Below, piece by piece: positions 36,001 through 45,469 of a DNA stretch of 64,000 nt (position 1 is the first letter of the stretch; each line of letters opens with the position of its first letter). This DNA comes from Perilla frutescens. Lineage: Eukaryota > Streptophyta > Magnoliopsida > Lamiales > Lamiaceae. The position numbers and the translations under genes are program-made. The stretch spans positions 4,239,001 to 4,303,000 of the forward strand of contig BRKX01000007.1 of assembly GCA_026008535.1 (NCBI GenBank), written 5' to 3'. Below the pieces are notes generated by a model that did no database searches, was not told the DNA's origin, and was given only the letters and a program-made list of their open reading frames with translations.

Positions 36001-37639
36001 GATCTGATGTTCCGTGAGCAAGCCTAGCAACACCCTGTTGAGACACCTCATCTACCACATACAACCCATTGCTCTCAGTGCCACGCCCAATAATCGTCTG
36101 TGTAAGAATATCCTGCAAAATACAAAATGTGGGATACATGAGAACCCGACAATTAAGTTCGCGTGTCACTTGACTGACAGAGAGAAGTTTGCAAGCTAAT
36201 GAAGGCACAAAAAGACACGGCAATTTAATATTGGGTGACACTCTTGCGTCACCGGCCCCCTCAACACGAGCAAAGCCCCCATTTGCTGTGTAAATGTTTT
36301 GTTTAGTAGTGGGCAAAATATTTGTGAGATCACTGGGATCATAAGTCATAGTATCTGTTGCTCCGCAGTCGAAAATCCACTTGGAGTCTTTAGATACAAG
36401 AGCAAGAGAGATATTAGAATCATTAAAACTTGGGGAGGGGTTGATTTGCAATTTTGGAAGTGAGGAGGGTGAGGGTGTTAAAACCCTATTTCCCTTTGTA
36501 CCTTCTGCGCCTCCCCCCTCTCTGTTTTCTTCACCTCTGCCCTCGTTGTCACCATAGCCCGCAGCGACTGCTGCGAATCCCGGCCGCTCGCCGCCCTGCT
36601 CGAGTGCCTGGTGACCGTCGCCGACGCCGGTGGCCGTCGAGCTACCCGCGGCGATGGCCGCCTTGCCGCTGTTGGATTTTCCGGGTTTGTGTCCATCCTC
36701 CCACCATTCTGGATATCCCACAAGTTTGAAGCATGTTTCCTTGGTGTGTTTGTTCATGCCACAGTGAGTACAATGAAGCTTAGATTTGTCGACGGTGGGT
36801 TTACCGGGTCGATTTTCCGACCGTCGTTGACCGCGGCCATGGGCAGGGGTTTTTGAGAGAAGACCGACACCTAACTCTCCCGAGGATGACGAGTCAACAC
36901 CTTCAGAGGCTGCCGATCTCAATATGCGGATCCGGGCGGCCTCCTTGCGGACAGTAGCATACGCCGCCTCGACTGAGGGAAGGGGGTCAAGCCGTAAGAT
37001 TTCCCGGCGAGCTGCATCATATCGGCGGTCGAGTCCGCCGAGGAAGTCGAAAAGCCGGTGTTCTTGTACAATTCGGTTATAGGCTGTGATGTCCTCGTCA
37101 TACTTCATAGGATTTGGGCGTCTCCGATCGATCGCGAGCCATAACCCTTGCATCGTGTTCCAATATTGTTCTAGAGTCTGTGTGTCTTGAGTTTGTCGGC
37201 TTGCTTGATTGTGCAGGTCATAGACTTGGAGAGCATCACCGCCGCTACCGTAAGTCACGGCCAAGGCGTCCCAGAGGGCTTTGGCTGTCTGATATTCTGC
37301 TACATTATTCACCAAATTAGGTTCGATATTGTGAAGGATCCAGGAAAAAACTCCTAGATCCGCTTGTTCCCATCGGAGAATGGCTGTGTCATCGGTAGCC
37401 GGAGGTTGGGTCGCTCCGGTGATGTGTCCCGTTCTGCCTCGAACTCCAATTTCGACTCGCATGAGTCGAGCCCAGAGGGGATAGTTGTCTCCATTTAATT
37501 TGATGCTGAGATTGATTCTGTCTGACTGTGTTGTTTGATTTGGTATTGAATTGATTCCGGTTTTGAGGATGTTTGCAATTTGCAGGGCTAACTCATCGGA
37601 GATCTTGTTGCCGGCTGATGTTGCGGTGAGTTCAGACAT
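33044..37639 (-). CDS. Copia gag-pol polyprotein, intact (1531 aa)
   Basis: A single frame from ATG at 37637-37639 to a TAG inside the 3' LTR. Residues 1-250 are a UBN2-type gag (NGDNYPLWARLMR, WDALAVTYG). A CCHC zinc knuckle spans C290-C303. The protease motif WIFDCGATDTM has its catalytic Asp at 424. The integrase has an HHCC zinc site (WHRRLGHPS...CETCILAK) and a DDE core (HSDVWGP, ILRSDNGGEY, PQQNGVAERKNR). Reverse transcriptase follows (QFDVTNAFLHGEL, catalytic YVDD in IIYVDDMIITG), then RNase H (GYTDADWAGN, LSSAEAEFRG, CDNKAAISI). No stop, frameshift or missing catalytic residue was seen. The order integrase before RT is diagnostic of Copia. Confidence 0.97.
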   Translation of the reverse strand: MSELTATSAGNKISDELALQIANILKTGINSIPNQTTQSDRINLSIKLNGDNYPLWARLMRVEIGVRGRTGHITGATQPPATDDTAILRWEQADLGVFSWILHNIEPNLVNNVAEYQTAKALWDALAVTYGSGGDALQVYDLHNQASRQTQDTQTLEQYWNTMQGLWLAIDRRRPNPMKYDEDITAYNRIVQEHRLFDFLGGLDRRYDAARREILRLDPLPSVEAAYATVRKEAARIRILRSAASEGVDSSSSGELGVGLLSKTPAHGRGQRRSENRPGKPTVDKSKLHCTHCGMNKHTKETCFKLVGYPEWWEDGHKPGKSNSGKAAIAAGSSTATGVGDGHQALEQGGERPGFAAVAAGYGDNEGRGEENREGGGAEGTKGNRVLTPSPSSLPKLQINPSPSFNDSNISLALVSKDSKWIFDCGATDTMTYDPSDLTNILPTTKQNIYTANGGFARVEGAGDARVSPNIKLPCLFVPSLACKLLSVSQVTRELNCRVLMYPTFCILQDILTQTIIGRGTESNGLYVVDEVSQQGVARLAHGTSDRQLWLWHRRLGHPSVGYLKHLFPSLFSSNPSLSCETCILAKSHRTTFRPTNTRVDTVFSLIHSDVWGPAPDSTESIFRYFVLFIDDCTRMTWLYVLKNKSDVTDRFINFYHMVHTQYHKKIQILRSDNGGEYLNTDLQKFFHHHGIIHQTTCPNTPQQNGVAERKNRVLLEMTRALMIESHVPQLFWPEAVATSAYLLNRLPTKILNHHTPLQSLATHTSVPVSLTLPPRIFGSTVFVHIPKASRSKLDPCALKCVFVGYAPHQKGYRCYHPPTRRLYTTLDCQFVESEFFYSSQLQNQGESVRDSLSWLCQPVLSPAGMSNTEVPQELARITTETPSPTTVQLEAPVSPVQLSPAENTPEVHVSPDISTGISSDIGNIGYIERDSHETNNELSSVQDEQEQVQGENQNQFEEPQRRVLPPRINRGVPPKKYSPEYKPRVSKHPVANTAQRNLTEMALAFEAAMYGEVEIPKSVEEALQSKHWKDAMDTEMQALARNNTWEKCQLPEGKHPVGCRWVFTIKRKPDGRIDRYKARLVAKGYTQTYGVDYSETFSPVAKMDTVRVLLSIAANQDWPLHQFDVTNAFLHGELSKEVYMERPPGFEEQFGRREVCKLRKTLYGLKQSPRAWFGRFTTAMRSYGYQQSNSDHTLFLKKQKGLITCLIIYVDDMIITGSDTEEMENLRRALFTEFEMKDLGKLKYFLGIEVLRSERGIFICQKKYTLDLLAETGMMDCKPADTPIVVNHKLQVEEGAKFTDRDRYQRLVGKLIYLSHTRPDIAYAVGVVSQFMHRPQVDHMDAALRIVRYLKGTYGHGVLFAKHGNFDIHGYTDADWAGNPVDRRSTGGYFTFVGGNLVTWRSKKQKVVSLSSAEAEFRGIKSGLTEILWLRKLLKEMDLLSSRVCRLFCDNKAAISISENPVQHDRTKHVEVDRHFIKEKIEAGIVELPFVRSEDQLADILTKAVSARNFTMILDKLNIGDPTIQLEGEC

Positions 37640-37753
37640 CTTCTATTGAAGATGGTTTGATCGAAGGTTGAACGATGACGAAAAAAAAAAATCTGAGTTC
37701 ACAAAGTTTCTGCTGTGTCGATTTCTTGGATCAGAGAACCTGCTCTGATACCA

Positions 37754-37996
37754 TGTTAAAACATGGTACAGGCATATTTGAAGATTACCGAAGAATTGTA
37801 ATGTGCGGAAGTGTGTATTTGAGCGTTGAAAGAACAATTGTATTCAATAATTTCTATGTATTTTACACAATAAGTTACATCGAGATAAATAGACTATACA
37901 ACGTATCACCTATGGAAACAAATCAATCTAAAGATATGGTCTAAACAAAACTCCCTTGATCCTTTCCTTGATTCTCGATTATTTCTGTTTCTAACA
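37754..37996 (-). repeat. Copia 5' LTR (243 bp)
   Basis: TG...CA ends; appears identical to 32807-33049. It should hold the element's promoter on the minus strand. Confidence 0.97.
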
Positions 37997-38001
37997 CATG
38001 T

Positions 38002-38579
38002 CACAGACATGGTCGCAGGAGAAGGAATTGACGGCACACCGGCGACTAGGGCTCTGGAAGAGAAGAAGAATTGGGACAAATGCAGTCTTGATTTGGGATT
38101 GACTGGTGGATCGGCTCCTGAAAGAGAATTGGAAGCATTGAAGTCAGGTCACGAAAACGGGTCGGACAGCACGGAGGAGATGGAGCAGGCCGAATCAGTT
38201 TTGGACTAGTGGGCCTAAGTATTTCTATTTCAATCAAAATGCCCAAATGTTTGGCTGAGTAGTTTATTTCATATTATGTTTAGCGTAAGGTTTGTGCTAG
38301 GGTTACAATTGTGGTCCCTGGACTATATATATGCTTCTGTAGTTCTGTTTATGAAATGAAGACAAGAAAGTATTAACCTATCAGCCTCTTCTTTACATCT
38401 CTATTAATTCTCCTATTTTTTCCGTATTTTCCTCCATTTTTTCCACCCAAGACCACACCTTTATTTATATATTGTGTTAGTTACACAACAGGCTTCAGGA
38501 TGGGAAAAGAAAAAGCAAAAAACTAATAGAAATTACAAATTCCATAATATTTGGTATCTCAGAGCCTGAATTCTAGAAA
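38002..38579 (+). other. Possible Gypsy LTR/leader sequence
   Basis: Sequence leading into the Gypsy gag. ttggtatctcagagcctga at 38552-38570 resembles a Met-tRNA-type primer-binding site, so the LTR end probably lies just before it. The other LTR is not in the window. The 66-codon frame at 38009-38209 has no family match I can name. Confidence 0.4.
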
Positions 38580-39870
38580 ATGGCTGAGGGAGGGTATCAG
38601 GCTTCACGAATTGCAGGAAACGCAGAAGCAGGTTATCTTGACTGAAGCAAAGAAGAGAGAAGTAGCTGAGATCAAACTGCAAGAGTAAATTACAACTGTT
38701 AGTTCAGACATGAAGAAGTATGTCACAGGGTCAGAAAGTAAGATGGATCAACTGGCAAAAACGTTGTGCTCGATCCAACTTCAACTATCAAATCTAAATA
38801 AAGGGAAACAAGTAAATGATGAAGGGAGCTCCATTCTGGGGGAACCTCCATCTGTGGGCAGAAGTGAGAGTAGCCACCCTATGCCTGCACCACCAAACAT
38901 AAGTGGGAGCAGTTATCCTATGCCTACACCATTAAACCACAGTAAGGATGTGGTAGGATTTCATGGTACTAACCATACCCCCCACTTTCCCAAGCTTGAT
39001 TTTCCAAGATTTGATGGTGATCAACCCAGGGTATGGATTCTAAAATGCCAAAGCTATTTTAAAATGATTCCTAATATCCCTGATGAATAGAGGGTGACCC
39101 TGGCCACTATGCATTTTGAAGGCAAGGCATCACAGTGGTACCAAAACTCTTCACTCAGAGAAGATGATTTAACTTGCAATCACTTCCAAGACATTGTTTC
39201 TGCTAGATTTGAGGAGTTAAAGAATGTTAAGGTTATCTCTGAATTCAATAAACTCAAACAAATTGGTTCATACTTTGAATATGTGGACAAGTTTGAAGTG
39301 TTAAGAGCTTGCATGCTATTGACAGGTAAGGGAAGCTTCTCTGAAGAGTATTTCATAGCCATTTTTATTATTGGCTTGGGGTAAGAGATTCAATCCCTCA
39401 TACACATGTTTAAACCTACTACACATAGCCATGCGTGGGGCAACATCAGATTATTAACATGGAAGCTATGTCCAAGAAGTTTGAGGCCAGTACCAAGCCT
39501 AATCAGATCAGCAGTTATAAAACGGATAGTAACTGGGCTTCTTCAGGACAGAAGACCTCAACTACTACAAGCAAGGCCTCATTTAAGCTATTCACAGTTG
39601 CTGAGATGGCAACAATGAGAGAACAAGATCTCCTATATGATATTATGTGATGATGAAGAGCCAACCAATGCACATTCAGCAGCTATACATGAAGACCTGA
39701 TGTGTGAACCGGACACCACTGTCAATATAAAAGAGGTGCAAATGGCATTAAAAATAATTTCAGGTGAGGGAGGTACTACTACAATGAGGGTTATGGGGCA
39801 TATAGGTGATCAGAAACTGCATATCCTGATAGACTCTGGAAGCATACTCAACTTTAGGTTTGCCATTTTT
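38580..39870 (+). pseudogene. Ty3-Gypsy gag-protease fragment, broken
   Basis: Coding pieces join into a plant Gypsy gag and aspartic protease. They are a coiled leader (LHELQETQKQVILTEAKKRE), the gag core (FPKLDFPRFDGDQPRVWILK, ATMHFEGKASQWYQN, FNKLKQIGSYFEYVDKFE), a linker, and the protease signature HILIDSGSILN near 39830. It is interrupted by a TAA near 38686, a TAG at 39088-39090, a TAA near 39382 and further frame changes. Similarity ends right after the protease motif. RT, RNase H and integrase are absent. The fragment lies between the intact Copia and a Helitron-like 3' end at 39926. Confidence 0.8.
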
Positions 39871-39925
39871 ATAATTTTTTTCCTTTGTTATCTCGATTCA
39901 AATTCTCAATACTTTTTTACATTTA

Positions 39926-39960
39926 CTAGCATAGATAACGTGCATTGCACGTAATTTGTA
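39926..39960 (-). mobile_element. Helitron-like 3' terminus
   Basis: On the minus strand a perfect hairpin (acgtgcaatgcacgt) is followed about 9 bases later by CTAG and a T. The sequence inside resembles the terminus at 10218. No 5' end was assigned to the right. Confidence 0.5.
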
Positions 39961-41500
39961 TGATTTTACTAAATAATGATATAATATGTATAATTAATAG
40001 TTATGAGGAATATTAGAATTATAAAATATCAAATTCAGAATAAGATTATACTAAATAAATTAAAATAAATTATTTTATATAAAAATGAATGATAAGTAAT
40101 TAATCTTTAAGTTAAATTCATGTTGAATTATGTATCTTACTAAGCACGAATTCTTAATATGTAAAATATAATTGAAATTTGTATAAAACAAAATGAAAAA
40201 AAGAACACTTAAATTGATTTTCAATAATTTAGTCTTGATTAAAATAAATTGATTAGTCTTGATTTAATGATTTTCAATTGTGTAATTTATTTTTGAGAAA
40301 TTATAACAATTAAAACAAAATAATCATGAGTGTAACGATTGACTTTTAATAGATAAATTTTCATAAGTGCATTTTACATTTCCTTTAATTTTTTTCATGA
40401 TGTTAACTTTTTTTCCATTTATAAATAATCAAACATAATTTTGTTTCTAAAATTCGTCTACATTTAATTTAAGAAATTACTAAAATATAAATAATAAATA
40501 AAGTATTTAAATGTAAAAAATACTCTTGTTTTGTTTTGTACTTATCGTCCAAAAAGTACAATAAATGTCTACATTTTAATTGAATTAGTATCTATGTCAC
40601 CGTAAGAGTAGTATTTGACTATCATAAAATTAATAAATTCTTAATAATTTTCTAAACTTTTTCGTGATAATTTAATAATTTTCTTATATAAATTATTGCA
40701 CATATGTTTGTCATACGTGTGGTTGATAAACATTTTTCAACATGAAAATACACTTGATGTGTATTTATAATATTAACTTTTGAAAAAAAATATTAACATG
40801 TTCAATTTCAAGAAAATCTAGAACATGAATTATGCCCGGTAAAAATTCTAGCAGAGTTTTTACTCGCTAGATAATGTAGATGTATTTCAATCTTAGAATT
40901 TGTTTATTATTATTCTTGGAAAAAAGTCCATTTTTCTGCATTTCTTATTTACCGAGGAACACTATAACTCCGCACACTTTACCTTTTTTTTGTCCAAATT
41001 GAGACATTAAGGAAATGATTGGTATAATGGAATGGAATGAGAATGGAATCGCATTCCCAAGTTCATTCCCATTCCTATAGTTGGTATGTTCTTTTTTTAA
41101 ATTGGGAATGGTCATTCCCAAAGGAATCCTCATTACCATGTAAGAAGAGCTTCGAAACGGTATAAAGTAGGGGAAAATCCCACGGTCGGATCACCCGGAA
41201 ATGGCACCGCAAGATGGCTGCAACACATGGTGGCGGGGCAGCAGCTCTCGACGATTTTGACATTCGTTTTCCACTTTTTGGACACCTATCTGAACGAAAT
41301 CTTCTTTAGCTTCATTCTGATGGATGAGAGGAAGATTATGATATAGATTTCATAAATTTTGGCTATGATTTGAGGGTGAAAAAATATGGAGTAAATGAGG
41401 TCGCCAGCGAAGATGACTAGAATCGGTAAAATGGTTGAAAAACTCCACTTTATCTCTCTTAACCATAATTCCAACACCTGTACTACATTATGACATGTGT
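39961..41500. other. AT-rich stretch, then mixed sequence
   Basis: 39961-40970 is very AT-rich and featureless. 41015-41130 repeats attcccattcc/ggaatggaatg motifs in both orientations, suggesting a decayed transposon. 41170-41500 is balanced in composition but not recognised. Confidence 0.4.
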
Positions 41501-43624
41501 AGGCCATCTAAGCATGATGTGTATTAGGTTGGTGGGCTGGACTAATTCAAGCTCGGGCCGAAATTGGGCTTCGAATTGTTTTATGATGTTATGCTCTTGT
41601 CCTGAAATAAATTTCGTTGAATACTCAAATGATATCCGATTTTAATTTTCTCGGCATCTATGGATTCGTATCAATACGAACTATGGCTTGATAAGGTAAA
41701 TGGATTGATTTCATGCTCATTTTAAGACGAGGATATTTTAAAACATGATGTTGGGCCTTAAAACACATTAATTTGGACCATTTCCATTTTGATTCATTCG
41801 GGCTATATCTTATTTAAATTAATTAATTTAATTAAACCCAATTCAAGGTTTTTGGGGTATACCCACTTAAAATAATTTCATCCCGAAATTGACATATTTG
41901 TAAGCGATAAATTAGAGTACCGCTCCATAATTTCATCTTCTATTTCCCATGTAAAGTTTCATCTTTCCTATGTCGGCTCCACTGAACCTTGACTAATAGT
42001 AGTTCCTTATTTCATAATTGGTGGACTTTGCGATCAAACATTTCCTCAAGTATCTCTTGATAAGTAAGGTTTGGACTTACTTCAATGATTTCTATATGAA
42101 CAGTACGACCTGGGTCAAACAAACACATATTTTCAAACGATCATCATGTATACCATCAAGCTTTGGTGGTAAGGCAAGTATGTACGCAATTTCCCGATTT
42201 GACCGATAATTTTCTATGGTCTAGAAAACCATGGTTTCTATTCACTCTTTTGTGGGAATGAACTTCTTCTCTTGATAGAGATAATTTATGAAATATTTAT
42301 TCTTGATTTTAAAATGTAGACTCTCCTGGCATTTGTACATATAAGATTCATGTATATCTTTTGCTTCTTTAATCTTTTTTTTTTATTAGCAGTTTTTTTT
42401 ATGTTGATCGCATCATCTCAGGGTTTTTTTTTCTGACTTCATCTCAATGTAGAGGTAATTTACATTTCTGGCCATATAAGGCCTCGTGAAGTGCCAATAA
42501 ATTATTGTTTTAAAATAAGTGAATTATTTCATCAAGCTTAGGTAAGTTCGGGATTTTTTCAGAGATGAAAAATATCACAATAACTGAACAACCGGTATTT
42601 AAATCGGATATTGTTTAAGTCAACCCCAAGGCATTGGAGGCCATACCTCCTCTCACCTCTCCAATGCCCCCTCTCACGTCACTCATTTCCCCAAATAGGA
42701 AAATAGTAAGTAGATATGTATGTATAGTATAGAGAGAGAGAGTGTTTCATTTCTTCTCTTTCTCCATTTCATCATCTTCATTTGCCTTAAATTTTTTAGA
42801 GAGTGAGACAGAGAGGAAATGCAGTAGCTTCTTCTTCTTCTTCTTCTTCTTCTTCTTCTTCTTCTTCTTCTTCTTCTTCATTTATCTTCTTCATATGTGA
42901 GCTTTGGAGAGAAGAAGGAAATAGAGAGAGAGCAACAAATACCATCTTCTTTTCTTCCATTTTCTTTAAGAGAGTGAGAGAAGCAAGGAGTTGTAGCCAT
43001 TGTTGAGAAGATATCAAGTTGCATTTCAACCAATTCTTCACCGTTTTGTTTCCGGCATCATCGTTGGAAGCTTCGTTTCAGTCATGCCATCTCCTTCAAG
43101 ATTCTTCCAACTTTTCTCCATTGCTATTTTTGAGAGGTATTTCAAAAATCATGAGTTATATAGACATATATTTCTAGTTTGCATGAGTTATATATATAGG
43201 TTTGGTGTTGTGTTGGAAATGATGTCTTGAGTTTTTGGAAGCAAGTTAGATGGTAGAGATGAGTTGATTATGTGCAAACATGTTTAGTTGAGTTTTGAAA
43301 GGTATTTTGATGTTGTGGAAGCTTGTGTATCAAACATGGTGGCTATTATGAAGTTTGGTTTGAGTTCGTGCATTCGCGCGCACGGGTCGGCAATTTTGCC
43401 ACCCTTCGGTAAAATGAGCATAACTCCCTCAATAGATGTCGTATTGAGTCACTGTAAATTTTTCTGAAAACTAGACTTAAGTAGCTTTCCAATGGTATAT
43501 GGAGCAGTCCATAATTCTTCCTGAGTAGATTATGAAAAATCAGCAAAGTCAGGTCACATGTTTTTTTTCAGAAATTCATGGCAGTTCTGCCATCATCCAG
43601 TAAATTGGTTATAACTTTTTCGTT
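41501..43624 (+). other. Probable U3/5' part of the second Gypsy-like LTR
   Basis: It runs without a visible break into the LTR at 43625-45033. Features are a TATA-like tatgtatagtatagagagag near 42720, a pyrimidine-rich leader with a CTT microsatellite, and a roughly 150-bp block (about 43410-43560) that is a diverged copy of the start of the next segment (gagtcactgtaaattttt, tttccaatggtatatgg). The outer edge was not found. No protein gene is supported. Confidence 0.35.
42828..42880 (+). repeat. (CTT)n microsatellite
   Basis: About 17 TTC units; poly-Ser and poly-Glu frames over it are artefacts. Confidence 0.95.
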
Positions 43625-45033
43625 ATTTATCATCTTGAGTCACTGTAAATTTTGTAAAATTCTAGACTTCTAAGGCTTTCTAACGGTGTATGACATGTCC
43701 CCTTCACCTTAGTGAGTCAAAGCAAAAAATTCTGCAAAGATGGATATTGTGCAGAACGTTGATTAGTCTATGAGCTTAATGTTGACCTTGTTTCTAGAAT
43801 CGAGTTATGATGGATGTTAAGGTATTTTTGACACCTTAAATGATGGTGATGTATGTCTTAAGATGTTTAAGAGCTAGGGTACAAGATTAACCTTTATGCT
43901 AAGAAAATTTTAGAACGGATACTAGACCCCAATAGGCCTTCAATTTCATGTTGAGGCCAATCAGCGTACTTGGTTCAACATACTCAGTTTTATATTTATA
44001 TCTATGAAGGCAAGCCGTCCAGTGTAAGATAAAGTGCGAAGAGGAACATTTTGCTTCAGCTCAAGTTTTAAGACATCGGTGAAATGTGGGATTTCTTTTA
44101 CATCGGACTCTAGTCTAAATAATTATTTGAGTTTTTACTCACCCGCAGTTATTTATTCTGATGCAAATAATTTATTGTCATGCATAAAATGTTTTATTTT
44201 GTATGATATCCTTATCTGTATTTAGTTAGCTCGCAAGGGGCTTTCTAACTCTTAAATCGATTGGGCCTCATGCTAACTTAGCGTATTAACCGAGGTTAGT
44301 GTATACTTAAGTCGGTGATATTAGAAAGAGAGAAAGGTTTAAGCAGAGTTATTCCTGACTAAGACATTGACGATGCTAAACGTTCATGGAAAAGGCTTTA
44401 GCGGAGCTATTCCTCGACGTCTAGTTCGGATAAGCGTTCGTGGAAAAGGCTTTAGCGGAGCTATTTCTCAGTGCCCGTGGAAAAGACTTAAGTGGAGCTA
44501 TTCCTCGGCATTCAGTTCAGATACGGATGATCAAACAACAGAAAATAGCGCTCAAAGAAAGTGTGTTTACTCAGATGTATGACAAGAAAAATCAGTTTTC
44601 AGTTCAGTAATTATTTTGGCAATGTGTTCATTGAGTATATTTGAACTCAGCCCTGCATGTTTATTTTTAAATGTGCAGGTTGTGTGCTGATGGTGCAGGA
44701 TGAGGTGCTGAGAAAGAGAGTTATTTTTTGTACAGGACTTAGAACATTTCTGTATTTTGGTTATATTATATTGGTTCCGCTAATTAAGTCTAACCGAGTC
44801 AAGTCTTCAGTATGTCTTGAACTCGCAGATACTTTTGTTATTCTGATGAATATATTTACTCAGTCACTTTTGACTATTGGAAATTAGTTCACAAACAAAA
44901 TATTATTCCTAGAATATAGTAGTTCATTTCCTTATCTAATTATTTCCGGTTCGCGCCTTGATCCATCCTTCATTGGAATCAAGTGGTGCCAGTTATACTT
45001 GTATTAATCATATATTAATGTGGGGTCGTGACA
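43625..45033 (+). mobile_element. Gypsy-like LTR, 3' part (second copy)
   Basis: Aligns with 1-1479 over its whole length. It includes the ggctttagcggagctattcc repeat array (44330-44515), the cagccctgcatgttt..gtgcagg block near 44650-44690, and the closing tgtggggtcgtgaca. No internal Gypsy coding region adjoins it, so it is a candidate solo LTR. A 5-bp duplication could not be confirmed because the left end is unknown. Confidence 0.6.
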
Positions 45034-45039
45034 AGGATT

Positions 45040-45440
45040 AAACTAGATTAAACAAATTTCTCTTTCTCTCTCTTCAATCTCTCTCCTCTTCTACGTCTTC
45101 TCCAAACAACCATTCTCGTCCGTCTTCTTCTCCAAACAACCATTCTTGCCGGAAGCTACTTTTTTGCAAACAATCATTCTTTCTTCCGTCCTCCTTCCCT
45201 TCTCACTCCAACAGTGTCGAGTCTTCCTAGCTACTTCTTCCCCCTCTGGATCCGATGGTCGCTGCGCGCGGGGGCTGACCACAGTCCGGAACCACCACCA
45301 CCTTACCTATTTGCTAGTAATTTTCTGGTTAGAGCTGAGGAGGCTAGAGCGCCTCTTGGAGGCCCCCAACTCCCCTTGGATCGACCATTGTTTCTCGCTC
45401 TGAGGTACAAAACCTTCTACTTCTTTGGGAGAACTAATTG
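45040..45440 (+). other. CT-rich, exon-like block of unknown origin
   Basis: Directly after the LTR end lies a CT-rich leader (tctctttctctctcttcaat) with ccaaacaaccattct repeated twice. GC-rich sequence follows with frames of about 80 codons on either strand. It looks like the 5' UTR and first exon of some plant gene, but I recognise no protein. It joins the decayed RLP copy at about 45440. Confidence 0.35.
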
Positions 45441-45469
45441 AGAACTGATAGTTTTACTTTAGCATCACT

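Larger units (their letters stand above)
32807..37996 (-). mobile_element. Intact Copia LTR retrotransposon, identical LTRs
   Basis: 5190-bp Ty1/Copia element on the minus strand. The LTRs (32807-33049 and 37754-37996, 243 bp each) show no difference on direct reading. The target duplication is catgt (32802-32806 and 37997-38001). The primer-binding site tggtatcagagcagg (minus strand, 37739-37753) abuts the 5' LTR and matches initiator-Met tRNA. A purine tract (cttgagggggag) abuts the 3' LTR. One uninterrupted frame spans gag to RNase H. All parts expected of an autonomous element are present. The insertion lies in the helicase remnant. Confidence 0.97.

Noticed and set aside
38009..38209. 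66-codon frame after the Copia element
   Set aside because: No recognisable domain; lies in probable Gypsy LTR/leader sequence.
42796..43041. Poly-Glu/poly-Ser frames
   Set aside because: Lie over a CTT microsatellite inside a probable LTR leader.
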